Assembly (NCBI RefSeq): GCF_933775445.1
Contig: NC_065878.1
Span: 15,945,395 to 16,009,394, forward strand
Source: Argentina anserina
Taxonomy: Eukaryota > Streptophyta > Magnoliopsida > Rosales > Rosaceae
Direction of reading: 5' to 3'
DNA: 64,000 nt
Of the stretch, positions 11,978-22,379 are shown piece by piece. Positions within the stretch are counted from its first letter, which is position 1. Every line of letters starts with the position of its first letter. The notes under the pieces were generated by a model that was not told where the DNA came from, did no database searches, and saw nothing but the letters and a program-made list of their open reading frames with translations. The position numbers and the translations under genes were made by a program.

Positions 11978-13526
11978 ACCGAAGATTCTTAACCAAAAGA
12001 GTTCGAACAAATTAGTATATGATTAATTAACATGCCGACTCATATAAAGTAGATTTGATAGGCAAAAAGGATCGCGATTAAGACATGAGAGAAAACAGCT
12101 CGCCAGTGTAGGCGTGCATGCATGTGAGAAATAAAAAGGAAAAATTCGAACCCCAGCCTATGATCGAATATTAGAGCTTTTGCATGCATGTCAGCTAGAC
12201 ATGGCACTTTCTGAAGTTTGGTCAATGATGATATCAGTGGTGAAAATCGGTCACCGGGTTAATCAGAAGAGCTGAAGTGAATATATATATAATTCGAGAG
12301 TCACACAACGAGCTCGTTCTTAACTCGTAGAGAGAAACTGCACCAGTAAGGGCTGTAAGGCTAATCACTCTTTTTTAAATTGCAGATATTGTCACATCGA
12401 TTATCAAACACACAATGAATTTCAACAACTAGAACCCTTGCCTGATCCCTAATATTCGGATAACATTCCAACACATATTGCGTGCCGGATCAAAAATTAA
12501 CATTACATTTAAAGTACTTATACGCCTTCACTTTATATCATTAAATATGATGATTACGACGATTTATCTTAGAGTCAATTCGAAAAGTAGAGGGTTAATA
12601 GATTTTTAGATCAATCGATTGCCTATATAAGTCGTCGTACGTAACCATCAAATTTAATTATCAAAGTGAACGTGTTTACATATTTTATAATCTTAAGGCA
12701 ATGTTAATTTTATATTCGTACGTAAGTACTTAAACAAATTGGCTAGTAACGAGGCTTGATGGTTGCTAAAAGAACTCGTATCTCCTTCAGTTCGCATATT
12801 AGATATTTCACAAGTTTTTCAGTCTTTGCTTGGTTTATCTTCATGAATTATAAACGCTTATTGTTGGACCACCGTTTTGTAAGTAGTTTATTCTTGGACC
12901 ACCATTTTGTGAGGTTATGCGGGAATTGTCTATTTCTCTTGCAGTCGATGTCACGACCGAAATATGTGCGAATTTTATGCTGCATGCCGGTTGATCTGTG
13001 TGCCTATCTTGGCCGCGAATTTTATGCTGCATGCATTCGTTCTTTGGAGCTTTCAATTGATTAAGTTCATATCAGTTGGCACTATGTGGGCGCATTTATG
13101 CCGAGCTAGTAAGTGAGACATATATATATAGCTAGCAAGGTTGCAACAAGACGGGGATTAATTAAGGATCGAAATTAGGGACTTGGTACAGTAAGTGTTG
13201 GCTTTCTTAATCATTTCGTTATCAAATATCAATGTTGGTTTGACTTGAGGTTTTACGTCCATAATTCGCCTAGTATCGAAGCTCTAGTTCGAGGGATTAG
13301 AAATACAATGTTCCAATAAGGTCAGTCTCTGGTCAGATAATGTCAAAGATTGGAGGAGTCTGAAGATATATACCTGGGAGATGTCGATCAGCTGACTTTA
13401 ATTTGCTACTAATTAAGCTGAACATTCCTCCTCAACCCTAACGTTGGAGCCACTCGGAACTCCACCTCTGATTCGACATTTTCATTTCTGCAGTACCGTA
13501 CCACTAAGCCAATTAATTAACAACAG
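11978..13526. other. Intergenic, short duplications only
   Basis: No convincing gene. 'gcgaattttatgctgcatgc' occurs near 12969 and 13016. A 'ttggaccacc-ttttgt' phrase occurs twice near 12865 and 12894. The overlapping frames here (12756-13064 plus, 12841-13056 minus) show no family features. Confidence 0.3.
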
Positions 13527-13949
13527 GTGGAGATCGAAACCTATCTCCTCACTCGATCACTGTATTTCAAAGGTAATCATGTACTCGATCGATCGATGGA
13601 TATGAATCATAAGACGTACGTGCTATCAGTCCTAATCTCCCAGTTAAATTTTGTTGAGAGACATGGAGACCACGATGCATATTACATCAACGTTCCAATA
13701 CCATTATATATTGTGGCAAATAATGGCTTCTTTAAGACGATGTCGATCACAATTGCAAAAATAAGCGGCTTTAAATTTGATGCATGCATGTATAGTTTCC
13801 ATCAAACAAATTTAACCAGAACACATGAAGGATTGAAGTATCCATCACTGAAGGATCCAAATACAGTGAGAATTAGGATTACTGGTTTCACATTAAGCAG
13901 CCGAGGTTTGGAATATAATTATAAGATGATCATTTCTTCTGTGAATTAG
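13527..13949 (+). CDS. Unrecognised reading frame, 140 codons
   Basis: An open frame longer than expected by chance in AT-rich DNA. It has a mixed composition with several hydrophobic stretches (YVLSVLISQLNF, INVPIPLYIV) and no motif I recognise. A possible splice acceptor (caacag) lies a few bases before it, so it could be a terminal exon or a fragment. It has no TATA box, no neighbours and no codon signature that I can judge. It may be a gene relic or chance. Confidence 0.2.
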   Translation: MEIETYLLTRSLYFKGNHVLDRSMDMNHKTYVLSVLISQLNFVERHGDHDAYYINVPIPLYIVANNGFFKTMSITIAKISGFKFDACMYSFHQTNLTRTHEGLKYPSLKDPNTVRIRITGFTLSSRGLEYNYKMIISSVN

Positions 13950-14533
13950 GTTGAAATATAAATCGTTGATGGGAGTACATCGGCATGCATTATTGAATCT
14001 ACGTACGTACTAAACTACTAGCACCAGAGATTATGTACTATCATCAATACGCATATATAGACACGCATATAGCTGAACTATCAAATGAACTGTATACAAC
14101 TTTTGGAGCCATGCATATCATAATTCATAAACCTCGAAAGTGTCACCAATCACTACATGCATGCTAGCTAGTTCAGTACTGCTATCACAGTATTACAAAA
14201 CAATGCCAACACCATAATTTGTACAATATCTGCACTTTTGTGCTAATCGTTTCTACCGCATCGAATGTCCAATTAACACGATCATATCATAGTTTACATC
14301 ATGCATGTTGGAAAATTATCGAGAGTAGCATAATAATTGTCTGAATAATCATGCACTTTATAACTCTACCTTGTTGAATTCGAAGAAACAGTATAGATTC
14401 TCATTACTGTAGCTTATATTGGATGTAACTGTGCAGCAGAAAGAGTAAGATTTACTTGCAGAGAAAAGGAAAGGCCAGGAACATCATTGTGGGGATGAAC
14501 AAGAAGACATATGAAGAAAAACAAGTGGGTGAG
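13950..14533. other. Intergenic, no gene seen
   Basis: AT-rich with many gcatgc/tgcatg words. No supported feature. Confidence 0.3.
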
Positions 14534-14542
14534 TGCTAAATA

Positions 14543-15576
14543 GGCATAAATGCCAATTTGCACCTAAATTTGGTTGAAATTGTTAATTTACACCCCGAAC
14601 ATGCATTTGAGTCAATTTACCTCCTAAACTTGGTAAAAATTGCCGATTTACACCCCGAACTTGTATTTGAGTCAATTTACCTCATAAACTTGGTAAAAAT
14701 TGTCGATTTGCACCCCATTCGTTAAATTTAACTGTTTCTATCTAATTTTGCGTCACATGTCATGCATTTAAGGGGTAGTATTGTCATTATATTTTTATTC
14801 ATATTGAATAATGAAATAAATTAATAAAATTAATAAAATTACTTAAGAGGAACACTTACTACAATGTTTGTTTTTCCGAAACATGTTATTGATTTATATA
14901 TTTATTATTTTATGTGATATGGTATGTTAAAAGATATTAGAAAAAATATAAATAAATAAATATATTGAAAATTAAAAATAAATGTGTGTTCCGAGAGAAT
15001 TATTATTCTACCATTGTGTGTGTCTTAGCCTTATTAGGTTTTCTATTAGAGATATATTCGCATCTCTGTAATAGATTAGGACTCCGAATCCTATGAGATT
15101 GTGGTTATGTAATGCATATATATTGACCTCATTATCAATCAATAAACGGTTAAGTTCTGTTCTATTATGTCGTTATTATTCTCGTTTTGTTCATCATCCA
15201 ACAATGTGTACATATAAAAATATATTTATACACAACACACTATATTTGAATGGGTGGGTATATTGAATATATAATTCAAAGTAGGGTTAAGTAGGTAGAA
15301 AAAAAGATGTAAATAAATAATTTGATTAACAAAATAATCCTCATTTAAAAAAATATTTTTATTTGTTTTTAAGAAAAATATAAATATATAATGACAATAT
15401 TACCCTTTAAATGCATGACATGTGACGCAAAATTGGATAGAAACAGTTAAATTTAACGGATGAGGTGCAAATCGGCAATTTTTACCAAGTTTAGGAGGTA
15501 AATTGACTCAAATGCAAGTTCGGTGTGCAAATTGACAATTTCAGCCAAATTTGAGGTGCAAATCGGCATTTATGCC
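14543..15576. mobile_element. Non-autonomous Mutator-like element with long inverted repeats
   Basis: It begins ggcataaatgcc and ends ggcatttatgcc. A perfect 9-bp duplication, tgctaaata, flanks it (14534-14542 and 15577-15585), as for MULEs. The inverted arms are ~190-250 bp (left about 14543-14795, right about 15390-15576). The left arm carries an extra tandem ~74-bp unit ('aaacttggtaaaaattg' at two places). There is no transposase frame. An LTR-like block lies in the middle. Confidence 0.85.
15019..15203 (+). mobile_element. Copia-type solo LTR nested in the MULE
   Basis: A ~185-bp block runs from tgtgtcttagcc to catccaaca. It contains a TATA-like tatatat followed by ~70 bases with an aataaa signal, the usual layout of small copia LTRs. 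The flanks (ttgtg/atgtg) agree at four of five positions. No internal region remains. Confidence 0.45.
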
Positions 15577-15752
15577 TGCTAAATAATTGTCTTCGTTAGG
15601 TAGTGTAGTGATTTCTGTTCTAATAATTTGGCACCACAAAATCAGCTTGATGGATAAACCAAATGTTACACGTGAGGAAAGTATTCAAGGAAAGATGTGG
15701 AGGGAAATTCAGGGGTCTGTGTCAGAGTGTTAATAAAATTATGAACAAAATA

Positions 15753-16056
15753 TTGGTCACTCCTCATAGTTTTACAAACTCGACAGTTTACTCATTCAAG
15801 TTTCAATTTCGACTGATCACTCATATTATATTTTCCAAAATCGAGCAATTTGGTCATTATGTCATCTTTCTATTCAATTTGAGTGTTAAGTTTTTTTTGG
15901 GCAAACATAAATTGGATGAACTTAACACCCAAATTGAATGGAAAGATTTCGGAAGGACTAGATTGCTCGAATTTGAAAAGTATAAGGAGTGATAAGTTAA
16001 AATTAAAACTTGAAAAAGTAAATTGTCGAGTTTGTAAAACTGTGTGGAGTGACTAG
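15753..16056. mobile_element. Foldback/Stowaway-like element (304 bp)
   Basis: The two halves are inverted copies: 'agttttacaaactcgacag' near 15768 pairs with 'cgagtttgtaaaactgtg' near 16027. Inner words 'ttcaatttgagtgttaag' and 'cttaacacccaaattgaa' pair as well. Ends ttggtcactcc and ggagtgactag are flanked by TA, as for Tc1/mariner MITEs. The 109-codon frame at 15663-15992 runs through this hairpin and is not a gene. Confidence 0.6.
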
Positions 16057-16297
16057 TATTTTATCATAAAATTATTCCTCTGCAGACTGATGGTGAAGCC
16101 AAGGACCCTATTTTCTCCAGAATTCTGAGGAGAAAACGATGGTTGAGTTGTACCCGTCTCATGCATGATGTATAAGTATGTTGTTTGCTGATTCAAACAT
16201 TGGATACTACCGAATTAAGCAAAGCATTATGGACTGAATATATCTGTACATAAGTTATAGCATTCGTGTAATACTGTTGCTTGAAGGGCGAACTTTA

Positions 16298-17660
16298 GGG
16301 GGTGTATTCAATTAGGATTCTATATAATTTTCTTGTATTTGAAGAATCTTTTGAAATCTTGTGGTATTCAATTAAGATTTTAAACAATCCATTAAAATCT
16401 CAAGGTATTCAATTAAGATTTCAAAAACTCCTATGAATTCGGGTGGTATTCAAAAATCGATTGAGTTTGAATGATTTCATTTATTAGTTGATTTTGTTGG
16501 ATTTTGAAGTATTTTTACACTATATCATGCTTATTACAAATCAAGCATCTAGACATGAGATTTTGATGTATTCTCTCTCTCTCTCTCTCTCAATAAGATC
16601 GAAAAATTTTATGTTCTTAATCATGTGTTTTATTTTAATTGCTCAAATCAATTTTATGGGTTTTTCTTGTGATTTGGTATAATTGTTGTAGGCAAAAAAG
16701 AAATGATGGTTGTTTTTATAATTGTACTAATAGTTGTTTTGCTAAAAAAAATCAAATTTTAGATTTTAGAATACTATTGAATGTTAATTGGGTGAAAGTT
16801 TATAAAATTGTTATTATATCTTTGATCCTCATTCAAGATAGTTGCACCTTTGTGATATTGACCTTGTACCTTTATTTTATAGATGTTTATGAAAGTTTAT
16901 AAAATTGAATCAAACTCATGTGACTTTAGGATTATGTAAAAATGAGATATTAATCCCTAATAATACATAGGAATGTTTGTTATTGCTTAACATGTATGCA
17001 TAAATGTATGCATAAAGAATGTCGTTCCGATTAATTTTCTCCTGAAATATAAAATGATAAAGAATTTGATATGGAAGACGAGAATCTTGAACTACTTTCT
17101 CAAAGTCAACTACAACAAAGAGCAGAAGCTAATGCTTAGAGACTTAATATTGCTGAAGCTATGTGGGAAGATAGACCACATAATGGTGATAATGAAAGTC
17201 AAGAAGATAACAATGATATTGAAGGAAATGCGAATGAAAATAATGAGGACAATGCGAATGAGAGAGATCATGAAGACTATGATGACAATGAGGTCGGAAT
17301 GGATGAGTATGCAGCCTCTTAATGTACTTTTCTAACTGTCTTTGCAATTTTCACTATATAATATTTGGTTGTTTTTATAATTTTATTATTTTATAAAATA
17401 CATTATTATTTTGTAATTTGTTAAAAAAGAAAACCAACTTATTAATTCTCCATGTTCTATATTTTATTATTTAATAATAATATAAAAATCATACATGCAC
17501 TTGTGAAATCCAAGCAAATCAAGACAAATCTGGTAAATACAATACAATGAAATCTGACTGAACCTATGTGGAGTTGAAATAATCTATGGATTTTCAGAAT
17601 CCATTGATTATAATAAATCAATCAGAATCATTTGAAATCAGAATTGAATACAGTGCGTGA
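16298..17660 (+). mobile_element. PIF/Harbinger-like element, decayed
   Basis: The left end GGGGGTGTATTCAATTA follows TTA, the usual PIF/Harbinger target. Repeated 'ggtattcaattaagatttt' words follow, and the right side ends in inverted 'tcagaattgaatac'. The right terminus is degraded and has no clear TTA. A (CT)n run lies at about 16569-16592. It contains a transposase relic at 17053-17322. Confidence 0.5.
17053..17322 (+). pseudogene. C-terminal relic of a PIF/Harbinger transposase
   Basis: The frame from 17053 reads an acidic tail that includes RLNIAEAMWED, like the '(I)A(N/E)xMW' C-terminus of plant Harbinger (ALP1-like) transposases, followed by an Asn/Glu/Asp-rich stretch ending EYAAS-stop. 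An in-frame TAG lies just before RLNIAEAMW. The rest of the nuclease is missing. The open frame starting one base later (17054-17335) reads the same DNA out of frame. Confidence 0.45.
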
Positions 17661-18341
17661 TGAGAATATATATGATATGCTTTAATTTACACTAGTATAC
17701 CTATGAGTCGATGACCATTGAGAAATTACTGCCGGCCGGAATAAGATTCCTTATACGCAAATCCCATTTTGAGTATAGGTTTCAATTAGTATGCACATGC
17801 AATATCAACACCAAAAGAACTTTAAGGTATGATATCTATATGTATGCTGATAAGACTGCAAAAAATAAAGTTAACGAGTTTGATATTGAGGGGTTCGTCT
17901 GGGGTACATCGATGTATACCATATAACAATGGCTGAACGGCTGGCAGGGGCTGTTAGCTTTTGCACGATGTGGTGGTGGTAGGATTGTGCGGTCGGATTT
18001 GTCGGCGTACCGTTATACATCGGTGTATGAATTGGATTGCTTCATGTTTATACGAGTTGTATTGTGTTTACAAGACTTGCATGTGTGCTGTGCTATTCCT
18101 CGCAAACTTTGCACTCGACCATTCCTGTAGTACGTTGGAGTACTACCATATATAGAAGAAAGAAGAAAAAACTCAATTACATGAACCTCCTCCAACTCTT
18201 ATAGCATGTGAACATGTCATTCGCTACCAAAGCTTCTGAGGTAGTGAATGTTCTCGTGTCTTTGTTAATAGTGTTAATATTGTAATTAGGTTTTTACACT
18301 ATAACTAAATTACCAAGCTTGTTGCCTATTGTATTTGAGGG
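17661..18341. other. Intergenic, no gene seen
   Basis: AT-rich sequence, no supported feature. Short frames at 17711-17926 and 17961-18155 have no recognisable content. Confidence 0.3.
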
Positions 18342-18858
18342 ATTTTGATTAGGGCTGTAAACGGTTCCAAAACAGCCAAAAATATGTGGAACCGTAAACC
18401 GAACCGTATTATTTAAACGGTTCGGTTTTTCTATTTTTCATAATAGGAACCAGTTGGTTCGGTTCCATTACGGTTCTGGTCTCAAAACGGTTCCAAAAAA
18501 AACTGTAGCTGAAACTCTGTATAAACAATTAAACATCAATGTTTATTGATGATATTGGCAATGTGCAATTGTGCAAGTCTGTAACAAAGTAAATCAACTA
18601 ATAGTGCTATTATCTAGAGTAATTTGCTTCATGATTACAAAATTACAATCATTCAATCAACATTCAAGTTTCCTTCATAAAGTATTAAACTCACTCAACT
18701 CGGTCTTAGTGGTAAACTAAGGAGACTCACCAGATTACAAAATAACAAACCATAGTATCAAACTCGTCAAATAGTCAAGAAAGCATAGCAAATTACAATG
18801 TTAATCATCTATAACATCTTCATTTCATACCTTCCCAAATGCTTCTGATTCTCTACAT

Positions 18859-19199
18859 TTAATTTTTTTTCTGCCTTTTCTTCCTATTGTTGGTAGTTGT
18901 AGGGGCTAAAATTGAAGCCTCCGAACTTTTAGTAGTTCTCACACTTGGTGCAGATGTAGATGCACAAGCAGCACTAGTTGGAGTAGTTGCCTTGTTAAGA
19001 GCCTCTTTTATATGTTCTACACCAAGAAAAAAAATACATTAATGAGAAGAATGAAGAATGTAAATACATATCAACTTCAAAGCATTAAATAAACAAAGTT
19101 AATCTTTAATTTGTTAAGAAAACAAATCAAAATCATACCAGCTTCAAGGGCTTGATATGTCTCCATTTCCCCTGGTTCTTGAATGTATTGCAACCCCAT
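18859..19199 (-). pseudogene. Two-exon coding fragment inside the hAT-like element
   Basis: Reading the minus strand, a short exon (19199 down to 19139, starting MGLQYIQEPGEMETYQALEA) has a GTATGA donor. An exon beginning at 19016 follows an AG and continues in frame as EHIKEALNKATTP..., Ser/Thr/Ala-rich, ending in a basic RKKRQKKN before a stop at 18859. The basic end looks like a nuclear localisation signal. It may be a captured or decayed gene end; the family is not recognised. Confidence 0.3.
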
Positions 19200-20559
19200 T
19201 TAACAGAGTTACCATTTAACAACTCAAAGCCACAGTAAGAAGAAAATTTCAATAAATTTTGTGTTTTCACCAATTAAGGGTATTTCTCTAGTATCTACCT
19301 ATCCCACTGGTGAAGACGCCTTCCTTATAAATCATGTCAGAACATTACAGGGTAGGTGTCTATATGCTTTCAAACAAAACATAAGCATCCCTAAGTAAGC
19401 ATGAAGATGAATACTTTAGCTGTACAAGCCACTCACATTGATTTAATTTGTGGGTCCTGACAGCTAATATCAATGTTTTATAAAACTTGGGTTCATGTTT
19501 CAGAAAGCAGATATTGATAAAACATTCCACAAACAAAGGAGGCAATGCAGTGTTACTCACTCTGATCTAGGGATGTTTCAGACTAAAGCACAAAGAGATG
19601 ATACAAGATTGCATGGAAATAATTAAATAACAGAAACTCTAAGCTCTGAAATGAATGTGGAAAAAAAATTTCCTAATATGGTATAAAAACTAAAATTAAT
19701 TTGGCAACTGCATCAACATGGTTGGAAGGTGATACCAGGTACCAACTTTGGCTCTAACCATCATCCACAGCTACACTTATTCTAGCCCACTCAAACAACC
19801 ACATAGGAAAAAGGTTATGCCACAAAAAAAATTCAGGCTTGACAACTAACACTCTTACACATTCTGAATTTAGAGCTTAAAATACGCAAACAACAATGTA
19901 GATCATATTCAAAATTCATCAAAAAAAATGAACCACATGATCATTCTAAACTCAGTTCCTAGAAGTAAAGGTACAAACCACGTAATAGTTACAAAATTGC
20001 TCAATGATTCATAACAAAAGCACCCATCACATGTGCAGGTGCTGCTTAAACACTTTCTCAGTAAGTAGCAAGCATAACTCAACCAAGGACATTGCAAACA
20101 TTTACACACAACAGTTGTTAAAACATCATAGTCTTGAAAACAAATGTTCTATTTATGTTCTTATACTAATCTTCGAAAAACAATCATTAACCTCTCAAGT
20201 TCTCTACATGATCCATACTACAACAATCCACATTACACTTCAGGAACTCCAATAAATGGATGTTGCAGTACATGAACTGGAGAAATTCTTTAGCTTCAAA
20301 TATGAAACAGCAGTACTGAAAGAAGTTTACCTGAAAAACAACAGTACTCAAATATGCAAGCTTTTGGACCGCCGGAGCAAAGACCACAGGGCAAGGCTTA
20401 ACCTTCAGCTCCTAGATTTAGCATGTAAAAGAACACAGTTATTACACCTTATCAAGTAAAATCAAACTCCAAAGTGGAAAAGGTGAAGACTTATGTTCAA
20501 ACATATTGTTAGCTTGAATATATAGTTGATGAGACAACAGAACTGACCTGAACGAGATC

Positions 20560-20760
20560 GAGACTTGGAACGAGAGTTTGGGTCTTCAGAGACTTCGCGC
20601 CTATGAGTAGACTGCAGAGGGCTGAGATTGAGACTTGGAACGAGATCGAGACTTTGAGATCGAGACTTGGAACGAGATCGAGACTTCGAGAGTGAGAGTT
20701 AGAGACTGCGGGAGTGAGGGAGAGCGAAAGTGCGGGAGTGCGGGGGGAGACTGCGGGAGT
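20560..20760. repeat. Short tandem gagatcgagactt repeats
   Basis: The phrase 'gagacttggaacgagatcga' and variants recur several times, followed by repeated 'gcgggagtg' words. It lies within the hAT-like element. Confidence 0.6.
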
Positions 20761-20990
20761 GCTGAACTATTCAATTAGGGTAAGTGGGTAACTGAACTAC
20801 TGAAGGGAAAGTCGAGAGTGGGTGTAAGAGTAAGATCTAACGGTTAATATTTGTTATACTTAAAATCAAACGGTTCTTATGCATTTTAGACTTTAGAATC
20901 GAACCGAACCGAACCGAACTGTTTTCAAACGGTTCAGTTCTATTATATAATTTAATTTTTTCCCTACAAACTGAACCAAACCGAACTGTT

Positions 20991-21994
20991 TTTTGTTTTT
21001 TTTTGGAAAATGAAATACTTCATTCAGGGACAAAGCCCAAGATGTCCAGAACAACTGAAACCTGCAATACAAAGTAATAGGAAATAATCAAACAACTAGT
21101 CTCAACAAGAGCTAGTAATAGTTGACTATCCTACGAACTAAAAACATGAGCCCAGGAGGCCCAAATAATACAGAAAAACCCTAGCAAAAGTACTAGAACC
21201 GCAGCAGCCGCCGTCTTCCATGGGAGGTCGTCGAACATGGATTAGAAAATAGCACTGCACAGGCTTGCATTGATGTTCATGTTCCGATCGAATCTCAACA
21301 CTAGCATCATATGAGACCCAATATCCAATTTCTCTCCACCATAAACACACAAAGCAAGAGAAAACCATATCTGACAAGATGGAACCAAGAGCCAAACCGC
21401 AGAACAAGAACACCAACAACACCGACGGGAGAATGGTGGGTGAAACACCCAAATGCACAGAGCAACCATACTCCCCATGGTAAGTGACATGCACTTTAAA
21501 TACACAGTCATACGATTCCTTCTGGGCGATATGAGTAGAGGCAGATGAGATGAATTGAAATTGGGTAACCACATATCTGGAAGCATAAGAGATTGATCGA
21601 TGAAAATGAAAAAAAGAGAGGACAAAAGAGGAACGAGGTCCTCCCAATCTAGACATAAGCCGGGTAATAACCACAAAGGGTACAAAAGATCACCGAAGGA
21701 TCACCACAAAGGGTAGGGAAGATCACCGAAGGATCACCACAGTGGGTAGGGAAGATCACCAATGTATCAGACTAGGCTAAAAAACTTGATGAAGATCGGA
21801 TGAAAAACAAGATATTGCAAGATAGGGAAACAAAGGAGCCCCTCCCCCAACTCACAGTCCCAAAATCAAGATCCGGATGGATCTCAAACTGGATAGGAGA
21901 GGAGGGGGAGAGGGGGGCGGGTTTCAGATCTGGTTTCTCTCTCTCACCCGGGGGGGCGGGTTTCAGGGGTGGGTGGATAACAATGCTTTGACTT
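20991..21994 (-). mobile_element. LINE-like non-LTR insertion, 5'-truncated
   Basis: On the minus strand the insert ends '...atgaagtatttcattttcc' followed by an A-rich tail (T-run at about 20991-21006 on plus). An 11-bp duplication, accgaactgtt, flanks it (20980-20990 and 21995-22005), as expected for target-primed reverse transcription. Frames of 178 and 147 codons on the minus strand overlap and show no RT motifs. A ~32-bp unit (gatcaccgaaggatcaccac) repeats about three times near 21690-21765. Confidence 0.65.
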
Positions 21995-22302
21995 ACCGAA
22001 CTGTTGTTTATTAATTCGGTTCTAACGATTCCTTTAAGAACTGGAACCGATTAACGGTCCTAATTTTGATATCTTGCTCCATTTGGGCTCATAACCCACA
22101 AAACAAACCCACTAATCTTTTACATGGAGAGTAGACAAGCCCAAAACCAAACCGACCTAAATACGACGCCGTTTCTCTCATCCTTGTATCATATACACAT
22201 ACACTGGTGTTGTTTGGGGCTTCACTCTCACAGACCTAAACCCCTCTTTTAAATCCACCACCGGAATTCTCCTCTCCTCCTCCAGCCAAACCCCTCCTCC
22301 CA

Positions 22303-22370
22303 AAACCCTAGCTCCTCTCTCCCCCATCAAAATCCTCACCAACCCTAGCCGCCGTCTCACAAAACCCTAG
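22303..22370 (+). promoter_or_regulatory. Telo-box cluster in XPO2 leader
   Basis: AAACCCTAG occurs at about 22303 and 22362, with a related aaccctag near 22340, in the ~80 bp before the XPO2 ATG. Telo-boxes of this kind are common in leaders of plant growth and translation genes. A 'gacgccgtttc' string lies near 22164. Confidence 0.45.
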
Positions 22371-22379
22371 CCTTCACCA

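Larger units (their letters stand above)
18350..22062. mobile_element. hAT-like element (3.7 kb) with nested LINE-like insertion
   Basis: The left end tagggctgtaaacggttcc and the right end (rc taggaccgttaatcggttcc) are imperfect inverted repeats. A perfect 8-bp duplication, attttgat, flanks it (18342-18349 and 22063-22070). Both ends are packed with the word ggttcggtt or its complement. A ~1 kb retroelement (20991-21994) sits near the right end. A short two-exon coding fragment lies inside at about 18859-19199, minus strand. I see no dimerisation-domain transposase. The right end is only 318 bp before the XPO2 start codon, so it forms part of that gene's upstream region. Confidence 0.8.

Noticed and set aside
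15663..15992. 109-codon plus-strand frame
   Set aside because: It runs through both arms of the foldback element at 15753-16056; the coding look is a by-product of the inverted repeat.
17054..17335. 93-codon Met-rich frame
   Set aside because: It is one base out of the frame that shows Harbinger-like residues; the repeated M and K come from reading the acidic tail out of frame.
21138..21685. Two long minus frames (178 and 147 codons)
   Set aside because: They overlap in different frames within the LINE-like insert and have no reverse transcriptase or other motif.
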